From: Devosia marina
Lineage (GTDB): Bacteria; Pseudomonadota; Alphaproteobacteria; Rhizobiales; Devosiaceae
DNA: 64,000 nucleotides
Reading direction: 5' to 3'
NCBI RefSeq assembly: GCF_009758415.1
Contig: NZ_WQRF01000003.1
Coordinates: 1-64,000 of the forward strand
Of the stretch, positions 1-7,090 are shown piece by piece (positions within the stretch are counted from its first letter, which is position 1; every line of letters begins with the position of its first letter). The notes beneath the pieces were generated by a model. The model worked only from the letters and a program-made list of their open reading frames with translations, did not search any database and had not been told where the DNA came from. The translations under genes and the position numbers were made by a program.

Positions 1-167
1 CCATGGGGAGTTCCTCTCGTTGAAAGAAACTCCATGGTCCAACTGCGACCTCAGCCGCTCAAAGACCTAAACGATCACGCTGAACTGACCGCGCGCACCC
101 TCCCGCGAAGCGGGTTCGTGCATGGGGTCGACATCTGCCATCCAACTCGTCTCGCATTACCCCCACC

Positions 168-255
168 CGGCCTCCCCCTGATAGGGGGAGGAGAAGAGGT
201 GTATCGCTAAAACCAATTCAAACGGGATCGGTCCCTCCCCCTATCAGGGGCTTCG
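168..255. repeat. REP-like GC-rich palindromic intergenic element
   Basis: CCTCCCCCT followed after three bases by AGGGGGAGG forms a short perfect hairpin near 172-192. A related stretch, CCTCCCCCTATCAGGGG, follows near 234-250. The look matches the palindromic intergenic repeats common in rhizobia, and similar material recurs at 17.07-17.21 kb. Family assignment is by appearance only. Confidence 0.4.
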
Positions 256-371
256 CGCAGTGCCGCAGGCCAAATTGCGCCGGTGACGCGATTTGTGGGA
301 AGAAGGCCATGAGCGCTGTGCGCGAATGGCAAGTTAGGTGGGGGTATCCCCCCATAAAAAAATCAACTCAA

Positions 372-655
372 AAGTAATCCCCGCAGCCAAATCCTCCCTT
401 ATCCTCCCCCCATCTCTCCCGCGATGGGCGGACTGCAGCGAACAGTTGCGGGAGGAGCCGGTGAGACTGGATTCGCTCCAGATCTCGCCTGCCGGTCGGG
501 CCACCTTGCGACGAGCGATCAATAGGGGCCGCGACGGCAGGAGAAACCCGGCGTCCCGAGGCGGCGACGTCTCTATTTATCTAAGTCTACTGAGACGCAC
601 GCGCCTCGGGATACGTCCATTGCAAAACCGGAGGCCCAGCGGCCGACCGGCTTCA
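372..655. repeat. structured dispersed repeat, copy 1 (candidate ncRNA or RNA-like element)
   Basis: About 280 bp match, at high identity and in inverted orientation, the stretch 59266-59555. The best preserved parts are 423-456 and 506-610. A hairpin is evident: CCCGAGGCG (555-563) pairs with CGCCTCGGG (602-610) and CGTCTC (568-573) pairs with GAGACG (592-597), enclosing an 18-nt loop. In the second copy the stem bases are kept while the loop is 17 nt and differs in sequence. Reading frames shift between the copies, so the conservation looks like RNA structure rather than protein. A second hairpin, CCCATC...GATGGG, sits near 408-427. Function and transcribed strand are unknown. Confidence 0.6.
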
Positions 656-792
656 AGCCATGCCTGCCGGGCAGATCGCACCAGCGGCACAATATAAGCG
701 AACAAGGTCCGGATAGCGGGAGCATTTCATCCTGAGCGCCACACTCCCACCACGCGCGCAAATCACCTATATGTGGCATCAAAGCCAGCGAG

Positions 793-2130
793 TTGCCCGT
801 GACCGAATTCTTCCGCATAGAGCGCCCCACCTTCGACCCGGCCAGTGGCGAGGCCGTTTTTGCCTACAGGCTGAACGATCTCGCCTTCACCGAAAAGCTG
901 GTTCTGCCCGCTGGCGCCAGCGAGAGCGCCGCCGCCTCGCCCGCGTTCGAAAAGCTGCTTGGCCTCACCGCAATCGTGCTCGGCGTCTCTTACTTCAAGC
1001 TGCGCGCGCCCTTCGCCATCCAGGCACCCGGTATTGCGCTGACTGCCGCCGAGCGCGCCTTCGTCATCGATGTCTATGAAAATGGCCTGGGCGAATTCTA
1101 CGCCCGCAATGAACTCGCCCGTTTCGGCAAGCTGGAGCTGACCGCGCCGCATGACCCAGCAGAGCGCAAGCCCGCCCCAGACCTGCCCAGCCGCACCTTG
1201 CTGCCCATTGGCGGGGGCAAGGATTCCCTGGTCAGCGTTGATCTGCTGACCCATACCAATGAGGCCTTCACACCCTTTGCGGTCAACCCCAAGGGGCCGA
1301 TCCTTACTTCGGTCGAGGCCATCGGCACACCGCCGCTTTATGTCTTCCGCACGCTCGACCCGGAAATGATCCGCCTCGGGCAGGAGACCGGCTACTACAA
1401 CGGCCACGTGCCCTCCACCGCCATCAATTCGATGATCGCGTCCCTCTGTGCCCTGCTCTTCGGCTACGATCAGATCGTGCTCTCCAACGAGCGCTCCGCC
1501 AGCGAGGGCAATGTCATGTTCGACGGGCGCGAGACCAATCATCAATATTCCAAGTCTCTCGGCTTCGAACTGCTGATTGCCGACACTCTTGCCAATGCCA
1601 CGGGCGGCGCGTTGAAATATTTCTCATTGCTACGCCCCTATTCAGAAGCACGCATCGCTTCGCTCTTCACCAAGGAGCACAAATTCGATGCCGTGTTTTC
1701 CAGCTGCAATCGCAATTTCCGCCTCAATGGCAATGACGGCCCGCTCTGGTGCGGCGAATGCCCCAAATGCCACTTCGTCTTCCTGATCTTCGCGCCCTTC
1801 ATGGCCAAGGACCGGATGCTGCGGATATTCGGCCGCAACCTGCTCAACGATCCGGCCAATGAGCAATCCTTCCGCGAGCTGGCGGGCCTGACTGGCCAGA
1901 AGCCCTGGGAATGCGTTGGCGAAATCCTCGAGGCCGCGGCCTGCTTCTACACCCTAACCCGTCATGCAGACTGGCATGAGGACGCCATTGTGCGCGCCAT
2001 CAAGGCGGATCTGTTTGCCCAATATGGCGAGGAAAAGCTGCAGCGCGCCATGGCCGAATGCCTCACCGACAGCCATGACCACCATATTCCCCCGGCGCTC
2101 GCCGCCAAGGTGGCCGCCTATGCGGTTTGA
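793..2130 (+). CDS. murL: UDP-N-acetyl-alpha-D-muramoyl-L-alanyl-L-glutamate epimerase (MurL)
   Basis: MurL converts the terminal L-Glu of UDP-MurNAc-L-Ala-L-Glu to D-Glu in the cytoplasm, using ATP. Together with MurD2 it replaces the usual glutamate racemase plus MurD route, as described for Xanthomonas. The 445-aa length fits the family. A PP-loop-like GGGKDS sits near residue 140. The C-terminal half carries a SSCNRNFR segment near residue 304 and a WCGECPKC cysteine cluster near 318-325. The start is TTG at 793 or GTG at 799; neither has a strong ribosome-binding site. The stop overlaps murD2 by 11 bp, so the two are co-translated, and the pairing is the best support for the call. Confidence 0.85.
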   Translation: MPVTEFFRIERPTFDPASGEAVFAYRLNDLAFTEKLVLPAGASESAAASPAFEKLLGLTAIVLGVSYFKLRAPFAIQAPGIALTAAERAFVIDVYENGLGEFYARNELARFGKLELTAPHDPAERKPAPDLPSRTLLPIGGGKDSLVSVDLLTHTNEAFTPFAVNPKGPILTSVEAIGTPPLYVFRTLDPEMIRLGQETGYYNGHVPSTAINSMIASLCALLFGYDQIVLSNERSASEGNVMFDGRETNHQYSKSLGFELLIADTLANATGGALKYFSLLRPYSEARIASLFTKEHKFDAVFSSCNRNFRLNGNDGPLWCGECPKCHFVFLIFAPFMAKDRMLRIFGRNLLNDPANEQSFRELAGLTGQKPWECVGEILEAAACFYTLTRHADWHEDAIVRAIKADLFAQYGEEKLQRAMAECLTDSHDHHIPPALAAKVAAYAV

Positions 2131-3445
2131 CGAACCTGTCCTGCTCTACGGCGCCGGGCGCGAAGCGCTGTCCTCTCGGGCTTTTCTCAAGGCGCGGCAG
2201 CCAGGCCTCAAGGTTTATGTCACTGTCGATAGCGGCACCGCCGACATCCCTGATACCGAGCTGATTGCCGCCACGGACCTGCCCGCCGCCATCGCCGCGC
2301 GCCGCTTTGGCCTCATCATCAAGAGCCCCGGCGTTTCGCGCTACAAGCCCATCTTCGAAACGGCACGGAACGCGGCCATTCCGGTCACCTCGAATCTCAA
2401 TCTCTGGGGCGCCAGTTTCCGGCATGACCGCACCGTCATTGCCATCACCGGCACCAAGGGCAAGTCGACCACCGCTACGCTCACCCATCTCATGCTCACC
2501 CGCTCGGGCATCGATGCGGGCCTAGCGGGCAATGTGGGCCTGGCTCCTCTCGAAATCGCCGACAAACATGCCGTCGTGGTCTTCGAACTCTCCAGCTACC
2601 AGACCGCGGACATGAATTTCTTGCCCGACGTCGCGGCACTGACCAACCTCTATCCCGAACATGTCGACTGGCATGGCTCGGTCGAGCGCTATTACGCCGA
2701 CAAGCTCCATCTGATCGATCGCGATGGCGGCTTTGCCGTGGCGCTGGGCACCGCCGCAAAGGGCAATGCCCTTGTAGCGCGCGCCGTGCGCGATCACCGC
2801 CGCCTGCTACCCGACCTCACTGCCGAGGTGAGCATCGCGGTCGAAAATGCCGTGGCCCGCTCGCGCCTCCGTGGCGCGCACAATCTCGACAATGCCCTGC
2901 TCGCCGCACAGATCACCCTGGGTGTTGGCGGCTCGCTTGATGGTATCATGCAGGGCATCGCCGCGTTCCGCCCCCTGCCCCATCGCCTTGAAGAGCACCG
3001 CATTGGCGATCATGTCGTCGTCAACGACTCCATCTCTACTACCCCCGAGGCGACCAAGGCGGCCCTCGCGGCCTATCCCGGCCACCGCATCGCTCTGATT
3101 GCCGGTGGGCACGAGCGGGAACAGGACTATACTGAGCTGGCCGGCCTATTGGCCTCCCGCGGCGTGACGACCCTTGTCACCCTGCCGGTCACCGGTTCGC
3201 GCCTGGCCCAGGCCACCCGCGCCGTCAGCTCCGACATTCTGGTCATCGAGTCGCCAGACCTCGATCACGCGATCAGCACGCTTTCCGCGCAGAGAACGCG
3301 ATTTGACACGCTGATCCTCTCGCCCGGCGCGCCCTCCTACAATCAGTTCAAGAATTTCGAGGAACGCGGCGCCCATTTCGTCCAATTGTGCCGCGCCCGG
3401 CTGGTCCATGCCGACTCACGTGGCGACTGGCGCCCGCGTCAATAG
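2120..3445 (+). CDS. murD2: UDP-N-acetylmuramoyl-L-alanine--L-glutamate ligase (MurD2)
   Basis: This Mur ligase (441 aa) adds L-Glu, not D-Glu, to UDP-MurNAc-L-Ala; MurL then epimerises the product. Visible motifs are the ATP-binding loop TGTKGKST near residues 110-117, then NVGLAP, ELSSYQ, the central-domain YPEHVDWHGS, NDSISTTPEAT and, near the C-terminus, LSPGAPSYNQF. The loop has Lys where classical MurD usually has Asn. I chose the ATG at 2120 because it overlaps the murL stop in the usual co-translation arrangement; a longer frame upstream runs through murL. Its 3' end overlaps the convergent regulator gene by 7 bp. Substrate assignment rests mainly on the murL neighbour. Confidence 0.85.
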   Translation: MRFDEPVLLYGAGREALSSRAFLKARQPGLKVYVTVDSGTADIPDTELIAATDLPAAIAARRFGLIIKSPGVSRYKPIFETARNAAIPVTSNLNLWGASFRHDRTVIAITGTKGKSTTATLTHLMLTRSGIDAGLAGNVGLAPLEIADKHAVVVFELSSYQTADMNFLPDVAALTNLYPEHVDWHGSVERYYADKLHLIDRDGGFAVALGTAAKGNALVARAVRDHRRLLPDLTAEVSIAVENAVARSRLRGAHNLDNALLAAQITLGVGGSLDGIMQGIAAFRPLPHRLEEHRIGDHVVVNDSISTTPEATKAALAAYPGHRIALIAGGHEREQDYTELAGLLASRGVTTLVTLPVTGSRLAQATRAVSSDILVIESPDLDHAISTLSAQRTRFDTLILSPGAPSYNQFKNFEERGAHFVQLCRARLVHADSRGDWRPRQ

Positions 3446-5208
3446 GGGGAGCCCAGCGAGCTTTCCGGAACCCCGGCCTGCCGGAGGCCCGTCGCGATCC
3501 GCTCGATCAGCGCAAGATCGGTGGCCCGCTCCCGCATCCGCGACAGGATCCCGGCCTGCCGGAACGACGGCACTTCGAGAACCCGCGGCAATTGCCGGTC
3601 GACCAGGCCCGCATCGCCTGTCCCCTGCGCCGCCAGCAGTGCGAGAATGCTCCCCAGCTCCACATCGCTGCTTGCACATCGTTCGGCATAGGATAACGCC
3701 CGGCGATATTCGGCCTCGTACAGCGCCGCCATTGAAGGCACGCAGTAGTACCAATCCGGAATTTGCGTCTGCGGCACCGACGATATGGCTCGCTGGGCCG
3801 CCCGAGTTGCCGCGTCCAGTCGCCCGATCAGCGCCAAATGTCGCGCATGGGCCGCCATTGCATCGATATTGGACGGGTTGATCTGCAGAGCCGTGCCATA
3901 GGACGATTCTGCAATATCGTGCAGGCCCAGCATCTCGTCGAGCCGCGCCCGCTGCTCCCAGACAAAGCTGCTGGTCGGATCAGCCAGCACCGCCCGGTCC
4001 ATCAGTTCATCGGCTTCGGCCAGCCGGTCATCCAGTGTCAGCAGGGCATTGTCACCTTCGCCCACGCCCTCGGCAATCAGGCTGGCCAACCCGGCGATCA
4101 CATTGCCATTGTCGCGCTCACTCTCCGGCAACCCCGAAACACAGGAACGAACCCGTTCAGCCAGCCCAACCGATCCCGTGGTGCGGTACATGCTGAACAG
4201 CACGCCGCACAGATAGAAATTCTCCCGCCCCTCGATACTGCCTTGGCTCAGCAATTCCCTGGCCCGGTCATGCAGCGGTCCACGCGTTCCACCCAGCAGC
4301 AGGATCAACTCCCGCGAGATCGCATCAACACCACCCCTGCGCGTCAATTGATCGCGCGGAACCGACATCGACCAGTTCCAGACTATCGAGTTTGTCGCCA
4401 CCTCGATCAGAATCGCCCCCACCTGGTAGTTCTGCGGCGAGAGGGGATCGCCACGCACAATTCCGGTCAGCGAGAAGTCCGCCGTACCCTCTCCACCAGA
4501 CCGGCTGCCCAGAGAACCATCCACGATCAGCAAGGACTCGAAATCTGTCACCAACTCGACGGCGAGAGCTGAAATGGCCGGAGTGATGCTGCTATCCCCG
4601 GTCAGGTTCTGAAACTCCATGACCCTCAGGCGCGGCGGCTGCAGGGCACCACTTGCCACGACTGTCTGCTCGCGCCGCGTGTCGACAGTGGAGAGGGAAT
4701 AGGCGAGCGCCGCTGCGCCAACGGCCAGCACCAGGAGGACAAACCATGACACTGTGACATGCCCGCGCGGTGCCGGCGCCTTGGCTGCTTGGGTGAGATC
4801 TTCTTCTCCCGCCACCGCTGTCGAGCTCGCATCGGGAGCCTCAGTCGCAGCCTCGAACGAAATCGCCCTCTCTGCCGTGACAAATTCGGGGACATAGCGC
4901 CCAATCGGCAATTGAATCTGAATCTCGTCATCGGCCCCAGGGCCGCGATAGTACTGGTCGAGCAAGGATCGCAGCCGTCTGGCCTGCACACGGACGATCG
5001 GGTCTGCCTGCGGGTCGAAGTCGGACGGGCGGCCAAAAACATCAACGGCGATGGCATAAGCCTTGATCGATTGCCCTTCGCCGGCCAGTTGCCGTTCAAC
5101 GATATATGACAGGAATCGGGCCAGTTGTGGCGAACGCGCAATCTCGGGCCAGTCAAGTAAGCGGGCCAGCGCCCGATTTACCCCCTGCCGGTCCGGATTC
5201 TCCGCCAC
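3439..5208 (-). CDS. membrane-anchored TPR regulator with N-terminal winged-helix-like domain
   Basis: The N-terminal region (about residues 20-115) contains the pattern ARSPQLARFLSYIV...YAIAVDVFGR...DPIVRVQARRLRSLL...IQLPIGRYVPEF. Alphaproteobacterial proteins with this pattern are often labelled adenylate cyclase although, as here, they have no cyclase domain. One transmembrane segment follows near residues 154-174. A long periplasmic part contains TPR-like helices, for example VWEQRARLDEMLG and IAESSYGTALQINPSN. I chose the GTG at 5208 because GGAGG lies 8 nt upstream; an open frame continues to 5346. A perfect 12-bp palindrome at 5249-5260 lies upstream and could be an operator. A CadC-like membrane transcription factor is my inference; targets are unknown. 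Confidence 0.55.
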   Translation of the reverse strand: MAENPDRQGVNRALARLLDWPEIARSPQLARFLSYIVERQLAGEGQSIKAYAIAVDVFGRPSDFDPQADPIVRVQARRLRSLLDQYYRGPGADDEIQIQLPIGRYVPEFVTAERAISFEAATEAPDASSTAVAGEEDLTQAAKAPAPRGHVTVSWFVLLVLAVGAAALAYSLSTVDTRREQTVVASGALQPPRLRVMEFQNLTGDSSITPAISALAVELVTDFESLLIVDGSLGSRSGGEGTADFSLTGIVRGDPLSPQNYQVGAILIEVATNSIVWNWSMSVPRDQLTRRGGVDAISRELILLLGGTRGPLHDRARELLSQGSIEGRENFYLCGVLFSMYRTTGSVGLAERVRSCVSGLPESERDNGNVIAGLASLIAEGVGEGDNALLTLDDRLAEADELMDRAVLADPTSSFVWEQRARLDEMLGLHDIAESSYGTALQINPSNIDAMAAHARHLALIGRLDAATRAAQRAISSVPQTQIPDWYYCVPSMAALYEAEYRRALSYAERCASSDVELGSILALLAAQGTGDAGLVDRQLPRVLEVPSFRQAGILSRMRERATDLALIERIATGLRQAGVPESSLGSPY

Positions 5209-5248
5209 ACACAAAACCTCCAGTGCTACCTTCGTTATTGTGACGCGC

Positions 5249-5260
5249 TTTACATGTAAA
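5249..5260. promoter_or_regulatory. 12-bp palindrome upstream of the TPR regulator
   Basis: TTTACATGTAAA is a perfect palindrome 41 bp upstream of the chosen GTG start of the TPR regulator. It may be an operator for autoregulation or for a regulator of the divergent receiver gene. No binding protein can be named from the sequence. Confidence 0.35.
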
Positions 5261-5494
5261 ACACAAGGGCGGCTTACCCCTGTTTTACCCGATTTTGCCT
5301 CCCGGACTTGGCCGACATCAAGCATACGCCCCTCCGTCGACGTCACTATCTCGACATGTTTACCAGGCGGTCAGGCCCCGCCAGACCAGTTCTACAAATC
5401 GAATACACCACCTGCCCGAGTTCCTCAGCGGCCCTCGGACAGCGTTGGCGCTTTGTTGCGTAACACCCACTTTGCGGCGGGGAAGAGGTGACCT

Positions 5495-5941
5495 TTGAAC
5501 GTTGTAACCGACGATATGCCCTTCATCGCGTTGGTTGATGATGACGGCCATTCCGCGCATTTGCTGACCCGTATGCTGACGGCAAACGGGTCTCCGCAGG
5601 TCATACATGTCGACTCGTCCGAGGCGGGAGAAGCGTTCCTCCTCGAGTGCCTTTCCGACATTGAACGCGAATGGCCGGGCTTGGTGATCGTGGATCTCAA
5701 GGCCCATAGCGGGGCAAATCTGGAGTTTGTCACCCGCCACCAGGCTCTGCTGCGGCAAAAGGGCATTCCCCTTGCCGTGATGATGCAGACCACCGACCGG
5801 GCCGACCGTCAGGCGATGCAGGATGCAGGCGCCGCGGTAGTGTTTTTCCGGCAAGCCGAACTCGAAGCCTATCGGCGCGAGGCGGCGGCCATTGTCAGTT
5901 TCTGGGCGCGCAATCAGCGCCTGGATGCGGTTGGCATGTAA
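5495..5941 (+). CDS. single-domain response-regulator-like receiver protein
   Basis: This 148-aa protein has the CheY-like fold only. The acidic pocket is LVDDD near residues 13-17, the phosphoacceptor Asp67 lies in VIVDLK, and MMQTTD supplies the Thr. The position normally holding the conserved Lys reads VFFRQAEL with no Lys, so phosphorylation-dependent switching may be altered. There is no output domain and no adjacent histidine kinase. The start is TTG at 5495, supported by GGAAGAGG about 6 nt upstream; an in-frame ATG at 5516 would start just before the beta-1 strand. Role unknown. Confidence 0.65.
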   Translation: MNVVTDDMPFIALVDDDGHSAHLLTRMLTANGSPQVIHVDSSEAGEAFLLECLSDIEREWPGLVIVDLKAHSGANLEFVTRHQALLRQKGIPLAVMMQTTDRADRQAMQDAGAAVVFFRQAELEAYRREAAAIVSFWARNQRLDAVGM

Positions 5942-6229
5942 CTCCTGCGTCCACAGGTTGCATGCCTTTAGGCGGAGAGTGATGCTGCGCGCAGGTCCCC
6001 GGACCGGCATGCATTCCCAAGTATCCTCTCCGCCGACCTCAAAGGTTGGCGGTCTGCACCACTGCCAACCCTCACGCGCGGTCCCTGCCTTTTGTGGACC
6101 CGACGCCTGGGCGCGGATGTGACACCTCCCGGTCACATCCGCACGGGGGGAGAAGCAAATTGCCGGAGACGCATGTCCCTCAGCGTCAGAAGGCACGCCT
6201 GTTGCTTCTCCCCGCGCCCCTCTTCAGGT

Positions 6230-6721
6230 TCAGTCCGACTTGGGTTCGTCGCCCCGCACGATGTGATGCGCGAAGGCGCGCAGTGCGGCCATGACGATGA
6301 CGGCCAAAAGGGCCACCCCAGCCGCGATCAGGTAGTATCCCAGCGAGGTTGCGACCCCTACCGCCCCGGCCAGCCACATGCCGGCCCCGGTCGTGAGCCC
6401 CTGCACTCCGGCGCCACTCCGAAAAATGGCGCCTGCCCCGAGGAAAGCGATGCCGGCCGTCACCGCTTCGACGGCGCGGATCGGATCGGGATTGGTCTGG
6501 CTGGCGCCTTGTATGGTGTGGAATATCTCGAAGGCCAGAATGGTGAAGAGGGCCGCCGCCACGGACACCAAGATGTGCGTTCGCAGTCCCGCCTCTGCAG
6601 TATTAACCTCCCGCTCAAAGCCGATGAGCGCTCCAAGAATGGCTGCAATGGCCAAGCGGATCGCCATGATATGGGCGGGAAGATGGCTGTCCACCCAACC
6701 AATTGAATTACCGACATCCAT
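6230..6721 (-). CDS. MgtC/SapB family inner-membrane protein
   Basis: The 163-aa protein has the MgtC N-terminal membrane domain: an early IRLAIAAILGALIGFERE segment, the GLRTHILVSVAAALF segment, and a GIAFLGAGAIFRSG stretch followed by TTGAGMWLAGAVG, with about five transmembrane helices. MgtC-type proteins are linked to Mg2+ limitation and membrane-potential homeostasis. The short length means it lacks the C-terminal cytosolic domain of Salmonella MgtC. It stands between the receiver gene and a 55-aa membrane protein; I see no Mg2+ leader element. The family call is firm, the physiological role is not. Confidence 0.75.
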   Translation of the reverse strand: MDVGNSIGWVDSHLPAHIMAIRLAIAAILGALIGFEREVNTAEAGLRTHILVSVAAALFTILAFEIFHTIQGASQTNPDPIRAVEAVTAGIAFLGAGAIFRSGAGVQGLTTGAGMWLAGAVGVATSLGYYLIAAGVALLAVIVMAALRAFAHHIVRGDEPKSD

Positions 6722-6811
6722 GAGACCCTGTCCGGACTTGTAACGCTTGTGTCACAACACCTTGGGCCTGCGGCGGTTCCCAGGCGAAAGCGTGGAAACT
6801 ATGACGCCGTT

Positions 6812-6979
6812 CTAGCTGGCCGGGGTCGGCGCCGGCTGCATCATGCCCAGTACCAGGTAGACAATGGCAAATAGCACCACGATTCCGATTAGCGAGACGA
6901 CCAGCACGCGCAGGTTCATCTTGCGGGGGTTGGCCTGGCGCACTTCGGTGGTGTTCTTGTCCGGATCATAGGTTTCCAT
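6812..6979 (-). CDS. small single-pass membrane protein, 55 aa
   Basis: The start codon is ATG at 6979 with GGAG about 8 nt upstream. The protein begins METYDPDKNTTEVRQ, then a basic stretch, then one hydrophobic helix from about residue 22 to 45 (VLVVSLIGIVVLFAIVYLVL), and ends with a short Pro/Ala tail. The layout, a charged N-terminus followed by one helix, fits a small inner-membrane protein with a cytoplasmic N-terminus. Function unknown. Codon use resembles its neighbours and the ribosome site is good, which is why I call it. Confidence 0.6.
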   Translation of the reverse strand: METYDPDKNTTEVRQANPRKMNLRVLVVSLIGIVVLFAIVYLVLGMMQPAPTPAS

Positions 6980-7090
6980 GTGACGCTCCTATTATTGTTC
7001 GATCAAGACCAACGAACGCCGGGCAATGCGGTTCCTTATTCTGTCTTCACAGGGACTTGACGGCGCCTGCCGTGAGGCCGACTTTTCGGC

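Larger units (their letters stand above)
1..792. other. intergenic region upstream of murL with repeats, no convincing gene
   Basis: No protein gene is supported here. Positions 1-37 form an imperfect inverted repeat with CCATGG at both ends. Positions 168-255 hold a GC-rich palindromic element. Positions about 372-655 hold a structured repeat whose second copy lies inverted near 59.3-59.55 kb. Positions 656-792 carry nothing I recognise except presumably the murL promoter. Reading frames that cross the structured repeat are not conserved between its two copies, so I do not call them as proteins. Confidence 0.6.

Noticed and set aside
338-697. 119-codon open frame across repeat copy 1
   Set aside because: The matching frame in copy 2 shifts because loop lengths differ, and conserved bases follow the stems, so the frame is not under protein selection.
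763-1545. 260-codon open frame opposite murL
   Set aside because: A GC-skewed shadow of murL on the other strand with no recognisable domain; murL has motifs and a coupled partner.
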